This document shows positions 25,293-34,485 of a stretch of 64,000 nucleotides of DNA, piece by piece. The DNA is from JAKAGZ01 sp963772675 (GTDB taxonomy: Bacteria > Bacteroidota > Ignavibacteria > Ignavibacteriales > Ignavibacteriaceae). The stretch's first letter is position 1. Every line of letters begins with the position of its first letter. A program made the translations under genes and the position numbers. Below the pieces are notes generated by a model, which did no database searches, was not told where the DNA came from, and saw only the letters and a program-made list of their open reading frames with translations. The DNA is taken from the NCBI GenBank assembly GCA_963772675.1, contig CAVYYF010000005.1:186001-250000 (forward strand), read 5' to 3'.

Positions 25293-25598
25293 TTATTGAT
25301 CTGTAGCTGGAGTTTCTTTTTCATCAGTTTCCTTTCTGCACCTCTCCTCAAATTTTTTTCTCAGGAATTCACGTTTATCGTGTAGATGACCGCCCTTTCT
25401 GCCAAACCCGGAAAATAATATTTTCGATAAAATTAAAATCCCAACTGACTGTAAATAAGTTAATTTTGTTAGCCCGAAGATTTGTGGTATAAGCGCATTC
25501 CATAGCAACATAAGTATTAAACCAAAAAATGCGATAAAGGCGATTCCGAAAAGAAGTCCTCTAAGTATCCATTTAATTTTAAAATGTGTTCTTGACAT
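25293..25598 (-). CDS. Small membrane protein downstream of an ECF sigma factor
   Basis: A 101-residue protein with two predicted transmembrane segments (LLFGIAFIAFFGLILMLLW and YLQSVGILILSKILF) and a charged C-terminal tail (KFEERCRKETDEKETPATDQ). It begins 4 bp after the sigma factor stop codon, so the two are co-transcribed. A role as regulator of the sigma factor is suggested only by position; it has no recognisable anti-sigma domain. Confidence 0.7.
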   Translation of the reverse strand: MSRTHFKIKWILRGLLFGIAFIAFFGLILMLLWNALIPQIFGLTKLTYLQSVGILILSKILFSGFGRKGGHLHDKREFLRKKFEERCRKETDEKETPATDQ

Positions 25599-25602
25599 AT
25601 TT

Positions 25603-26148
25603 TTACCTCGAATAAATTTTTAATCTTTTTCTTAAAAACAAAACCGCGTACCGTTTGCGAGAAAGTAAAGTATTAACCGGAACTTTTGTAGTTTCTGAAA
25701 TTTCTTTAAAACTTAAGTCATCAAATTCATTCATAACAAAAACATCACGTTGTTCTTTCGGCATTTCCTTAAGTGCTGTCTCTATTTCTTCCCACAATAA
25801 ATTTTTCCAGTATGTTTCATCCGGCAGCCCCTCCAGATTGGGAATAATATCTTCCAGTTCTAAATCTTCGTCTTCATTATCAGAGTTTGGAAGAATATTG
25901 TCAGAAAATGTTTCCGGTTTTTTCTTTCTGTATCTGTCAATGATCTTATTTTTAGCAGTCTTAAAGAGCCAATCGGAGACTTTACCCCAGAATTCAATAT
26001 CTTCAAAAACCTTTATAAACTGGAAGAAAACATCCTGTAAAATGTCCTCAGCATCCTCGCTTGTGGAGACATTTTTCCTTATAAAGTTAAAAAGCTTTCC
26101 CCGTTCACTTTTTATAGTATTATTTATTTCTGTTGTTTTGTCAGTCAT
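25603..26148 (-). CDS. ECF-type RNA polymerase sigma factor
   Basis: A 181-residue sigma-70 family protein of the extracytoplasmic-function type. Region 2 is seen in SEDAEDILQDVFFQFIKVFE and VSDWLFKTAKNKIIDRYRKK. Region 4 is seen in LKEMPKEQRDVFVMNEFDDL and SFKEISETTKVPVNTLLSRK. An acidic linker (DNEDEDLELEDIIPNLE) joins them. It is followed by a small membrane protein. A TATTTTTG -7 element lies about 60 bp upstream on the same strand. The regulon is unknown. Confidence 0.93.
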   Translation of the reverse strand: MTDKTTEINNTIKSERGKLFNFIRKNVSTSEDAEDILQDVFFQFIKVFEDIEFWGKVSDWLFKTAKNKIIDRYRKKKPETFSDNILPNSDNEDEDLELEDIIPNLEGLPDETYWKNLLWEEIETALKEMPKEQRDVFVMNEFDDLSFKEISETTKVPVNTLLSRKRYAVLFLRKRLKIYSR

Positions 26149-26208
26149 TAATTAATTAGGCTGCTATTAATTACAACGAATATCTCTATAAAATATTTTA
26201 AAAGAGGG

Positions 26209-26216
26209 CAAAAATA
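26209..26216 (-). promoter_or_regulatory. TAnnTTTG -7 element upstream of the ECF sigma gene
   Basis: On the minus strand the sequence reads TATTTTTG, a full consensus match, giving a leader of about 55 nt before ATG 26148. A TTTG -33 element is not evident. The element suggests the housekeeping sigma, not autoregulation, starts this operon. Confidence 0.45.
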
Positions 26217-26311
26217 TTCTATGTTTTATGAAAAAAGGCTAAAATTGATGAAAACAGGTCTTTTTGAGGATCGAATTTACTAAAGCTGATATGATTTACT
26301 CTTCTCTCCGG

Positions 26312-26342
26312 TTGATTTCACACAGAAAATAATTTATTTTAG
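26312..26342 (+). promoter_or_regulatory. Promoter for the DUF134-NifX-permease operon
   Basis: TTG at 26312-26314, a 20-bp spacer, then TATTTTAG at 26335-26342 (one mismatch to TAnnTTTG). It gives a leader of about 22 nt before ATG 26371. Confidence 0.45.
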
Positions 26343-26370
26343 TTATGGGCATATGCTCAGAATTACAATT

Positions 26371-26760
26371 ATGGCCAGACCGAAGAAATATCGTAAAATA
26401 AGTTGTAACCCTGCGGTACTTTATTTTAAACCGCGGGGTATTCCTATGTCCGTACTTGATGAAGTCATTCTGGAACCAGATGAACTTGAGGCGATCCGTT
26501 TAGGAGATCTATTAGGTTTATCTCAAAAAGAATCTGCTCAAAAGATGAGTGTTTCGAGGGCAACGTTTGGAAGAATAATTAATTCGGCTCATTTAAAACT
26601 TGCAGATGGAATTTTGAATGGAAAGGCTCTACATATTTCGGGGGATCTGGCGGAAAAACTAAGTGAAACACTTTCGGTTGTTTGTAAATCCTGTGGGAAA
26701 AAAATGAAAGTAAAACGGGATGAACTATCAAACGAATGCCCGGAGTGTTCAGTTAATTAA
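26371..26760 (+). CDS. DUF134 HTH protein with zinc ribbon
   Basis: A 129-residue DUF134 protein starting MARPKKYRKISCNPAVLYFK, the typical family start; this favours ATG 26371 over 26353. The conserved LDEVILEPDELEAIRLGDLLG precedes a helix-turn-helix (LSQKESAQKMSVSRATFGRI). The C-terminus holds a four-Cys zinc ribbon (CKSCGKKM...CPECS). It is probably a DNA-binding regulator of the two following genes, with which it forms an operon (gaps 19 and 10 bp). Confidence 0.9.
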   Translation: MARPKKYRKISCNPAVLYFKPRGIPMSVLDEVILEPDELEAIRLGDLLGLSQKESAQKMSVSRATFGRIINSAHLKLADGILNGKALHISGDLAEKLSETLSVVCKSCGKKMKVKRDELSNECPECSVN

Positions 26761-26779
26761 TTTAATAGTGGGGTTCAAA

Positions 26780-27169
26780 ATGAAAATAGCAATTGCAAGT
26801 AACGATTTGAAACATGTAACAGGGCATCTCGGAAGATGTAAATCTTTTATAATCTATAATATAGAAGACAAAAAAGTTACAGGACATGAAACAAGGCAAA
26901 ATACTTTTACTCATCATAGTATGGGTCACCAAGGTGAACACTCAGATGGCGAAGAACATCATCACAGTCACTCTGAGCTAGTTAATAATCTTAGTGATTG
27001 CGAGGTATTGATTTTTCAAAGCGGCGGGTGGCGTGTAATTGAAGACCTGAAAGCCGCAAACATAATTCCATTTTTAACAGATGAAAAAGTTGCCGACGTT
27101 GCCGTTGAAAAATATTTAAAAGGCGAATTAATCGAAAGGCTTGAAAATACCTGTAACACACACAAATAA
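26780..27169 (+). CDS. NifX/NafY-like dinitrogenase iron-molybdenum cofactor-binding domain protein with His-rich loop
   Basis: A 129-residue single-domain protein of the Fe-Mo cofactor biosynthesis family (NifX/NifB C-terminal/NafY fold), starting MKIAIASNDLKHVTGHLGRC. The middle has an unusual His-rich insertion (THHSMGHQGEHSDGEEHHHS), a likely metal-binding loop. The domain continues CEVLIFQSGGWRVIEDLKAA. There are no nitrogenase genes here, so its role is more likely metal handling with the adjacent permease. ATG 26780 is used because the family begins at MKIAIA. Confidence 0.87.
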   Translation: MKIAIASNDLKHVTGHLGRCKSFIIYNIEDKKVTGHETRQNTFTHHSMGHQGEHSDGEEHHHSHSELVNNLSDCEVLIFQSGGWRVIEDLKAANIIPFLTDEKVADVAVEKYLKGELIERLENTCNTHK

Positions 27170-27179
27170 ACATAAGTAG

Positions 27180-28022
27180 ATGTTAAATATTATTATTGAC
27201 ACTTTAATAGAAAGTGTGAAAATAACTTTGTTCGTATTGGTTATGATGATCGCCGTAGATTTGATTAACGTTTGGAGCAAAGGAAAATTTGCACTCCTCC
27301 TTGATTCAGCGGGTAAATGGAAACAGTATCTTGTTACTTCTGCTGTAGGTACTGTTCCCGGATGTATGGGCGCATTTGCAAATGTAAGTCTTTACATGCA
27401 TGGAATGATAAGCTTCGGAGCACTCGCCGGCAGTATGATAGCAACTTCCGGTGATGAAGCTTTTGTTATGCTGGTAATGTTCCCTAAAACTGCAGTGATT
27501 TTATTTATAGTTTTATTTTTTATTGGATTGTTTTCATCCAAAGTGATTGATTCTGTAGTAAAAAAACTTAAAATAGAAACCTGTACAGATTGCGAGGTAA
27601 AGCAGTATCACAAAGACGAAAGAAGCTTTAAACATTACTTGAAAGAACATGTCTGGGGACATATAATCAAACATCATTTGTGGAAAACATTATTGTGGAC
27701 TTTCGGGGCTTTAATATTTATCGAGGTAGGGAAACAGTACTGGAATTTCGGAGAAATCTCTCATCAATATACTTTTCTTGTTTTGGTTATTTCCGCGCTG
27801 ATCGGTTTAATTCCTGAGTCCGGTCCAAATCTTGTTTTTGTCACAATGTTTGCAACAGGAGTAATTCCGTTTTCAGTTCTTTTAACGAATTCAATTGTTC
27901 AAGATGGGCATGGGCTTCTGCCGATGCTTTCTTATTCAGTGAAAGACTCTATAAAGATTAAATTGTTCAACTTGATAATAGGAGTAACGCTCGGAACAAT
28001 TTTATTTGCCTTCGGTTTATAA
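27180..28022 (+). CDS. Putative heavy-metal exporter permease (ArsP_2-like)
   Basis: A 280-residue membrane protein with about 8-10 hydrophobic segments. It resembles the ArsP_2 / putative manganese transporter group, with symmetric repeats containing GTVPGCMGAFANVSLYMHG and GLIPESGPNLVFVTMFATG. Between the halves is a cytoplasmic loop rich in Cys and His (TCTDCEVKQYHKDE; KEHVWGHIIKHHLW). It is the third gene of the DUF134-NifX-permease operon. The transported ion is not known from sequence; the His-rich partner suggests a divalent metal. Confidence 0.78.
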   Translation: MLNIIIDTLIESVKITLFVLVMMIAVDLINVWSKGKFALLLDSAGKWKQYLVTSAVGTVPGCMGAFANVSLYMHGMISFGALAGSMIATSGDEAFVMLVMFPKTAVILFIVLFFIGLFSSKVIDSVVKKLKIETCTDCEVKQYHKDERSFKHYLKEHVWGHIIKHHLWKTLLWTFGALIFIEVGKQYWNFGEISHQYTFLVLVISALIGLIPESGPNLVFVTMFATGVIPFSVLLTNSIVQDGHGLLPMLSYSVKDSIKIKLFNLIIGVTLGTILFAFGL

Positions 28023-28055
28023 AACTTTCCCCTTTGTTCTTCCGGCTGAAATCTT

Positions 28056-28268
28056 TTAGTAAGATAAATCGTTCACTTCAATAATTTCTGCTTCATTGTC
28101 GTGTTCTTTCAAAAAGTGTACAAGATCTGCATTAAAATATTTCTGGTGCTTGTTTTCGAATTCCTTTAACCACCGCTCAAGTTCAGAATGACAAAGTGAA
28201 CTTTTTAAATAGTTGAATTTTTCCTGGTCGTCGTAAATTCTGTAGTAATGTAACTTTTTCTCGTCCAT
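28056..28268 (-). CDS. Hypothetical 70-residue protein
   Basis: A short, strongly charged protein (MDEKKLHYYRIYDDQEKFNY opening; HFLKEHDNEAEIIEVNDLSY at the end). I do not recognise a family. A plausible ATG at 28268 is preceded by AAGGGTAAC. It lies 21 bp upstream-in-strand of nothing but downstream of the acyl-CoA dehydrogenase gene, so it may be the last gene of the fatty-acid operon. Confidence 0.55.
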   Translation of the reverse strand: MDEKKLHYYRIYDDQEKFNYLKSSLCHSELERWLKEFENKHQKYFNADLVHFLKEHDNEAEIIEVNDLSY

Positions 28269-28289
28269 TATGTTACCCTTGTTTATAAT

Positions 28290-30011
28290 TTATGATAAAA
28301 TCTTTTCTGCGTGTAAAATATCTGAGAATAGACCGTCTTTGATAGATTCTGCATTTTTTCTCGCATTAGCAAGAGAAGTTAAGACGTATCGGTTTGCTAT
28401 AAAAATCTTTTTCGGTTCAATTTCAGCCTGGTCAAGCAGAAGGTAGCCTATTATTAAATATGTGTAAAGTTCAACAAGATCTTTTGAGGCGACGTCCTGG
28501 AAAGCCGGATCTTTTTTCTCAACTACGTATTTTAGACAATCTTTAAATATTTCCCTTATTTCTTTTAAATGATTTACAAGCGGGGCAACCCCTCCTTTAT
28601 AATTTTTCCCTTCGTATTTATCAAATCTTTCCGCCAATATATCGTTTATGGCCCCTCCACTTGCGGCGACTATCTGAAGTTGTGATGTTCCTTCATATAT
28701 ATTTGTAATTCTTGCATCGCGTGCAAGCCGTTCAACTTTAAATTCTCTCATATAGCCGGTTCCGCCATGAATCTGTAAGGCATCATATGTGATTTTGTTT
28801 GCAGCTTCAGTCAGGGTATATTTTGATATCGGCGTTAACAGGTTTGCTTCTTTGGTCGCTTTCTTCAAACGAATATTTTCTTCGCTAAAAGGTTTACCCT
28901 CAGCCTTCAGTTTTTCAATTTTTTCTTCGAGTTTTTCTTTTATATCAACACTTCCCGCTGCGTAATAAAATAGAGCTCTATTAGCTTCGAGCATTACACG
29001 CATATCGATAAGCATATTTGCAATAACAGGAATGTTATAAATCGACTTTCCGAACTGTTCCCTTGCCTTGGCGTACTTTAAAGCTTCTTCGAAAGCTGCC
29101 TGTGAAATTCCGAGAGCCTGTGCGGAAACCCCCATTCTTGCACGGAACATTAGATCGAAAACATATTTTATCAATCCGAATTTTCTTTGCCCGACAAGCT
29201 GCGCGGGAGTATCATTAAACTGAAGCTCACAGGTAGGGGAGCCGTGAATGCCAAGTTTGTGTTCTATTCTTCTTACGATAACTGTCTTATCGCTTTTGCA
29301 GACAAACATGCTGAGTCCGCGGCCGTCTTTAGTTCCGGCTTCGGATCTTGCAAGCACTAATAGCACATCCCCGTTGCCGTTGGTAATAAATCTTTTAACA
29401 CCCTTTAAAAACCATTTTCCTTTTTCATCCTGGTAGGCATTCAGCTTAACTGCCTGCAGGTCCGATCCTGCATCAGGTTCTGTTAATGCCATTGCACCTG
29501 TATATTCGCCTGTACAAAAGCCGGGAATAAACTCCTGCCTTTGATCTTCTGTTCCAAACTTTTTAATGGTATCGCCGATATCCTGCAAACCGAAAATATT
29601 CATCAAAGAAGCATCTGCACGGGAAATAGCTTCAATAGCCATGAGATAAAATGTAAAAGGAAAATTTAATCCGCCGTATTTCCTTGGAAAAATCATTCCG
29701 CGAAGATCTGCCTGCGAAAGTTGTTTAAGGTTTTCATCTGTACCCGCGGCGTAGCTAACTTTTCCGTCTTTTAAAACCGCGCCTTCCTCATCCACACCTG
29801 ATGCACGGTCCGCGATGAAATTTCCTGCAATATCACCAACGATTTCAAGTACCTTTTTGTAATTTTCAATTGCATCATCATAATTTACAGGGGCATAATT
29901 AAATTCTTTTGCCTGTTCATAATTATCTTCTGCAATTGCAACAACCTCTTTCAGATCTAAATTGTTAAAAATGAATTGCAGATCGCTGTTGTCCGTAAAA
30001 AAATTAGGCAT
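28290..30011 (-). CDS. Acyl-CoA dehydrogenase
   Basis: A 573-residue FAD-dependent acyl-CoA dehydrogenase, oxidising acyl-CoA to enoyl-CoA and passing electrons to ETF. Seen motifs: ADLRGMIFPRKYGGLNFPF (N-terminal), MALTEPDAGSDLQAVKL (FAD/substrate signature), QLVGQRKFGLIKYVFDL, and LQIHGGTGYMREFKVERLAR. The catalytic Glu is in NIYEGTSQLQIV. It is longer than the about 380-residue short-chain enzymes and resembles the long C-terminally extended type. It is followed upstream by etfA and etfB with gaps of 8 and 12 bp, so the electron acceptor is encoded in the same operon. Confidence 0.93.
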   Translation of the reverse strand: MPNFFTDNSDLQFIFNNLDLKEVVAIAEDNYEQAKEFNYAPVNYDDAIENYKKVLEIVGDIAGNFIADRASGVDEEGAVLKDGKVSYAAGTDENLKQLSQADLRGMIFPRKYGGLNFPFTFYLMAIEAISRADASLMNIFGLQDIGDTIKKFGTEDQRQEFIPGFCTGEYTGAMALTEPDAGSDLQAVKLNAYQDEKGKWFLKGVKRFITNGNGDVLLVLARSEAGTKDGRGLSMFVCKSDKTVIVRRIEHKLGIHGSPTCELQFNDTPAQLVGQRKFGLIKYVFDLMFRARMGVSAQALGISQAAFEEALKYAKAREQFGKSIYNIPVIANMLIDMRVMLEANRALFYYAAGSVDIKEKLEEKIEKLKAEGKPFSEENIRLKKATKEANLLTPISKYTLTEAANKITYDALQIHGGTGYMREFKVERLARDARITNIYEGTSQLQIVAASGGAINDILAERFDKYEGKNYKGGVAPLVNHLKEIREIFKDCLKYVVEKKDPAFQDVASKDLVELYTYLIIGYLLLDQAEIEPKKIFIANRYVLTSLANARKNAESIKDGLFSDILHAEKILS

Positions 30012-30019
30012 CAGTTTTC

Positions 30020-31036
30020 CTATTTCAGTTTGTGTTTATATACTTCAATGAATTGAGGAATTACCTGCATTGCGTCGCCCACAATTCCGTAATGCGCAAC
30101 ATCAAAGATAGGAGCATCCGGATCAGAATTAATTGCAATGATCTTACTTGAATCCTGCATTCCTGCTCTATGCTGTATCGCGCCTGAAATGCCGATAGCG
30201 ATATAAAGTTTTGGGCGAACCGTAACGCCCGTCTGCCCGACCTGCCTGTCAGGAGTAACAAACCCTGCATCAACAGCGGCGCGGCTTCCCGCTATTTCAG
30301 CACCAATAGTATGCGCAAGTTCTTCAACCAGCCGGAAATTATCTCTTGTGCCAAGTCCGTAACCTCCTGCAACAATAACAGGAGCAGCTTTTAAATTCAC
30401 TTTATTTTCTTCTCGATGCTGTTTTATTATCTGTACAAGATCATCAACAGGGTCAGGCTTGTATTCAAGTTTTGTGATCTTTTCTTCTTTTGGTTTCTCA
30501 AGTGGACTAAGTTCCATCACTCCTTCGCGCACTGTTGCCATTTGCGTGGGCACATCGGGAGTAATAATTGTTGCAATGATATTTCCTCCGAACGCGGGGC
30601 GAATCTGTAATAAAAGTTTTGAGTGATCTTGATTTAAATATTTTACATCAGAAATTTGAAGATCGGTACAATCCGCGGTGAGTCCACTTTTTGTGTTGGA
30701 TGCAACCCTTGGCGCAAGGTCTCTTCCGATTATTGAAGCGCCGAAAAGAACAATTCTCGGAATATGTTCTTTTACAAGGTTCTGTAAAATTCTCGCGTAT
30801 GGAACAGTTCTAAAATTTTTAAGAGATGGATGATCAAATACAATCGCTTCATCTGCGCCGTAAATAAAAGTCTGTTTTGCAATTTCATCAGTGTCTGAAC
30901 CAATCACTATTGCTTTTAAAACACCGCCCATAGTTTCCGCAAGCTTGTTTCCTTTACAGAGAAGTTCGAAACTTACATCTGCTGGCTTTCCGCCCCGTTG
31001 TTCAATAAATACCCATACTTCATTTTTAAAATTCAT
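30020..31036 (-). CDS. etfA: Electron transfer flavoprotein alpha subunit
   Basis: A 338-residue FAD-binding ETF subunit. The C-terminal FAD domain has the signature GGYGLGTRDNFRLVEELA, then GSRAAVDAGFVTPDRQVGQT and KLYIAIGISGAIQHRAGMQD, followed by INSDPDAPIFDVAHYGIVGD. It receives electrons from the adjacent acyl-CoA dehydrogenase and passes them on to a quinone oxidoreductase not encoded here. It sits between etfB and the dehydrogenase in one operon. Confidence 0.96.
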   Translation of the reverse strand: MNFKNEVWVFIEQRGGKPADVSFELLCKGNKLAETMGGVLKAIVIGSDTDEIAKQTFIYGADEAIVFDHPSLKNFRTVPYARILQNLVKEHIPRIVLFGASIIGRDLAPRVASNTKSGLTADCTDLQISDVKYLNQDHSKLLLQIRPAFGGNIIATIITPDVPTQMATVREGVMELSPLEKPKEEKITKLEYKPDPVDDLVQIIKQHREENKVNLKAAPVIVAGGYGLGTRDNFRLVEELAHTIGAEIAGSRAAVDAGFVTPDRQVGQTGVTVRPKLYIAIGISGAIQHRAGMQDSSKIIAINSDPDAPIFDVAHYGIVGDAMQVIPQFIEVYKHKLK

Positions 31037-31048
31037 TTATATTTCCTT

Positions 31049-31936
31049 TTAACCGAAAATATGATCGTTCATTAATTGATCGACTAAATCTCCCAAGCCC
31101 GCTTTTGTTGCTTCAATTTTTTTGTGACCGTTACTTGCAAGAACTACAGATTCAACTTTATATACTTTTGTCGGGGACCCTTTCAGTCCGCATCTTTCAA
31201 TGTCGATGTTCATATCGTCGGTGGTTAGCGTATTGATAAATAATCCGCGTTCTTTATATTCATGAACAAGTTTATCTATATATAAGAGTGAATTTTCTTC
31301 TGTAAGTTTTTCGAGTTCAATTAATGATTTTGCGCCTTTGAAGGCCATAACTCTTTTTGCACTGAAAGGGCGAGGTGTTACAACATCTTTTAAAACTGTA
31401 AGTAAAACGGGAAGCTGGCTTTCAACAATCTCATAGCCGCCGTCAATTTTTCTCTTTATCTGAATTTTCTTGTCCTTAAGATCAATTAATTCTTCCGTGT
31501 AGGTAATTTGAGGGATGTTCAGTTTTTCCGCTGTTTGTGGGCCGACCTGCGCTGTGTCGCCGTCAATTGCCTGTCGTCCAGCAAAAACAAAATGATAACT
31601 ACCAATTTGCTTTATTGCTTCGCTTAAAACATAAGAAGTTGCCAGAGTGTCAGCGCCGGCAAATTTTCTGTCACTTACGAGATAAACTTCATCTGCACCC
31701 ATATAAAGGCATTCACGCAAAATATCCGATGCACGGGGCGGGCCCATTGTTACAGCAATAACTTTTCCGCCGTAGCGTTCTTTTACCTGTAGCGCAAGTT
31801 CAAGAGACACCTTGTCTTCGTAGTTAAAAATTGCGGGCAGTTTTGAACGGTTTACGGTTCCGTCATCTTTCATAACCTTGCCGGAAATGTTTGCTGTGTC
31901 GGGAACCTGTTTAACAAGAACGATTGAATTGTACAT
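31049..31936 (-). CDS. etfB: Electron transfer flavoprotein beta subunit
   Basis: A 295-residue ETF beta subunit. The true start is ATG 31936 (MYNSIVLVKQVPDTANISGK), with a GGAGAT sequence just upstream; the frame remains open to 31984. Family motifs are VSLELALQVKERYGGKVIAV and FVFAGRQAIDGDTAQVGPQT. It is somewhat longer than the 250-residue mitochondrial type. It is the first gene of the etfB-etfA-acyl-CoA dehydrogenase operon, and an operator-like dyad lies about 50 bp upstream. Confidence 0.94.
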   Translation of the reverse strand: MYNSIVLVKQVPDTANISGKVMKDDGTVNRSKLPAIFNYEDKVSLELALQVKERYGGKVIAVTMGPPRASDILRECLYMGADEVYLVSDRKFAGADTLATSYVLSEAIKQIGSYHFVFAGRQAIDGDTAQVGPQTAEKLNIPQITYTEELIDLKDKKIQIKRKIDGGYEIVESQLPVLLTVLKDVVTPRPFSAKRVMAFKGAKSLIELEKLTEENSLLYIDKLVHEYKERGLFINTLTTDDMNIDIERCGLKGSPTKVYKVESVVLASNGHKKIEATKAGLGDLVDQLMNDHIFG

Positions 31937-31985
31937 ATATCTCCATAAGAATTTTATTGGGAGACAGCAGAGGAGTTGACCCAAA

Positions 31986-32001
31986 GTTCTGAAATCAGAA
32001 C
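31986..32001. promoter_or_regulatory. Operator-like dyad GTTCTGA-AA-TCAGAAC upstream of etfB
   Basis: A perfect 7-2-7 inverted repeat. On the minus strand it directly follows TATTTTTTG (32009-32001), one base longer than the TAnnTTTG -7 consensus, so it would cover the transcription start. A TetR- or GntR-type repressor of fatty-acid genes is a plausible binder but no such regulator is encoded nearby. Confidence 0.5.
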
Positions 32002-32273
32002 AAAAAATATTCCATTAATCTTAGTAGGGTGAAAATGTTGAAATTGCTTGAAAATCTGGAATTTTTCGATATATTCTTTCAAATGAGAGAAGCCATTTCT
32101 CAAGTGTTTCTTATTTATGGGAAGTACGGGCTAGTTACCAAATAGTTAAAAAACAGATATATATATTATTATAGTTGACAAAATTTTCTGCCCCGATTGG
32201 TCCCTCAATAATGGACAAACCAGAGTAGAAAATGATATCTTTTTAGGGCAAGTCTGTTTCAAATGTAAACTGT
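32002..32273. other. Intergenic region between the etf operon and the TonB receptor
   Basis: AT-rich sequence with no supported gene. Together with the leader at 31937-32001 it forms a 337-bp gap. Apart from the near-consensus -7 element at 32001-32009, I see no riboswitch or terminator with confidence. Confidence 0.5.
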
Positions 32274-34401
32274 TTAATTGAACCGGAACTTAACTGCAAC
32301 AGTAATATTCCTTGGCAAACCAGGCTCAATATAAACAGGGAAACCACCAATAACATCAGGGTTAACAAAAGCCGACCCAATATATTTTGTATCCGTAATA
32401 TTATTTACTGCGATAAAACCTCCCAGATTTATGTGTTCGCTGAGTTTTATTTCTTTATTCAGTCCCAGTTTTGTATTAAATATATTAAAGGAAGGAACTT
32501 CAATAGTATTTGCATCATCGACAAAATAATTTCCGGTTCCGTTTACGCTAAAACTGACAAAGAAACCTTTTAACATTTCGGGAGCAAAAGTAATCTCTGC
32601 GTTATAAAACAAAGATGGAATACCTGCGGTTTTATTATTTGAGTAATCGGCAAATTTACCCGGAACACCGTAATGGGCAGAGTCTACTTTGTAATCATCA
32701 TACTTATTGTCCGATAAAGTCAAAGCGCCATCTAGAGAAATTCCATGATCAAACTGAATTACTGAATACAGCTCAGCGCCAATTCTGTGTGATTTACCTG
32801 CTGTAAAATAAAATCTTCCGCCACGGTAGGGAATTATGTCATTAGTTATATCTATATAATAAAGGGCCAGTTCATAATTGATAAATCTTATCGGATTAGT
32901 TTGATCAAACGAAATAATTTGTTTAGTACCCATTTCAATAGTAGTTGATTTTATTGGTTCGAGTAATGGGTTTAATAAATAGACAGTGTCCTGTCCGTAA
33001 GTGCCTGCTGGATCAGTTTCATTTCCCGCCGGAACTTCAACTCCACCGCCAATATTAGCATAGATACTATGAGTAGGTGAAAAGAGGTAAGTAACCCCGG
33101 CTTTTGGAGTGAACTTTGTAAATGATTTCTGCTGCAGACCAAATTGCGGGGCCAGGTAGTCTTCTGAGTAGTAAGTAATGTTATCATATCTTCCACCGAA
33201 AAGCAGGCTGACTTTTTCGTTCAAATTAATTTCATTTTGAACGAACGCGCCGAAATTATTTGCTCCTTCTCTCTTATTGTTTCTTAAAGTTGAACCGCGT
33301 CCGTTTGTTGCTGAAAGAGAATAAAAAAGAATTGCACCGTCCTGGTATGCTTCATCAACTCCAAAAGTAAGTGTGTTTTTTACGTCGTTGCTGAAACGGG
33401 AAATATTTTTATAAATTATATTTCCGCCAAAATGATATCTTGTAAAGTCCCTGAATGTCCCCCTTTCAGATCTCTGTAGGAACTTCGGATTTACATAAAC
33501 CATTCCTGAAATCCGGTTTGATTCATTTATATTATGTTCCAGAGTAACACCAATTCTTCCGAGACGGTTAAACCTTCTTTCATCGCGTGCAAGATAAGTT
33601 GAATTCGATTGCTCCACATTTGAATTATATTCCGGTAAAGTTAACGGACCGGGAATATGAAATACATTTGTCGAGCCAACAATAAAGACACCGAGGTTTG
33701 TATTTTCACTTAGCATTGAAACTATTCCGAAATTCAAGAACAGTTCGTGAGCTGCCGGAATGAATTCTCCAGCCATCAAATATATTATTTGTGATATTCA
33801 AAAATATTTTTCCTTTTCCTATATTTGTTGCGGTTTGTAGAGAATATATTTTATATCCAAAAGTTCCGAATCCGCTTCTAACAGAAAAGAACGGTTGAGT
33901 AAAATCAGGAACGGAAGAAAGATTAATAATTCCGCCTGCTGCATTACCCCACAATGCAGAAGCATTAGAACGAATCACTTCAATATACCCTGCATTAGTT
34001 GCATCAATGTTATCAAAAGAAGTTCTGCCATCGGGTTCGGTTTCCGGAAACCCGTCAAGCATAATTCTTATACCACGGCTTGTACCTGAGTTTGATCTGT
34101 CACCTGCACCACGCGCGCCGAAACCACGTATTACAATCCTGATATCCTGGTTTCCCGAACGTGATTGTACAAGTACCCCCGGAATTGTTCCGAGTATTTC
34201 ATCCAGTCCGTAGCCACGTACAAGATCAAGTTTTGCGCCCGACAAAACAGAAACAGCGTATGGTATTTCCATAATTTTTTCGGGATAACGTGTTGCGCTT
34301 ACAGTTACCTGGCCAAGTTCGTATTTAAGTGTATCTGTTTGAGCTTTTATAAAACAAGTAATTGATGACAGAACAATCATCAGGAATAAAAGTTTTTTCA
34401 T
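32274..34401 (-). pseudogene. TonB-dependent outer-membrane receptor, split by a +1 frameshift
   Basis: A TonB-dependent receptor of FecA-like type importing a metal chelate or other ligand. From ATG 34401 the signal peptide MKKLLFLMIVLSSITCFIKA and plug domain (VTVSATRYPEKIMEIPYAVS; VIRSNASALWGNAAGGIINL) are read. The frame then ends at 33706 after a few off-frame residues. The barrel continues in the next frame from about 33740 (LNFGIVSMLSENTNLGVFIV) to the C-terminal strand ending VAVKFRFN. Removing one base near 33740 restores 708 residues. The rest is intact, so a sequencing indel is possible. The ligand is not identifiable. Confidence 0.87.
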
Positions 34402-34485
34402 TATAGTCTCTCGGTTTATTTTCAGGTGTAAAAAAACGATCTGCAATTATTAAATTGCATCGGAAAAAATAAAATGATCTGTTAG

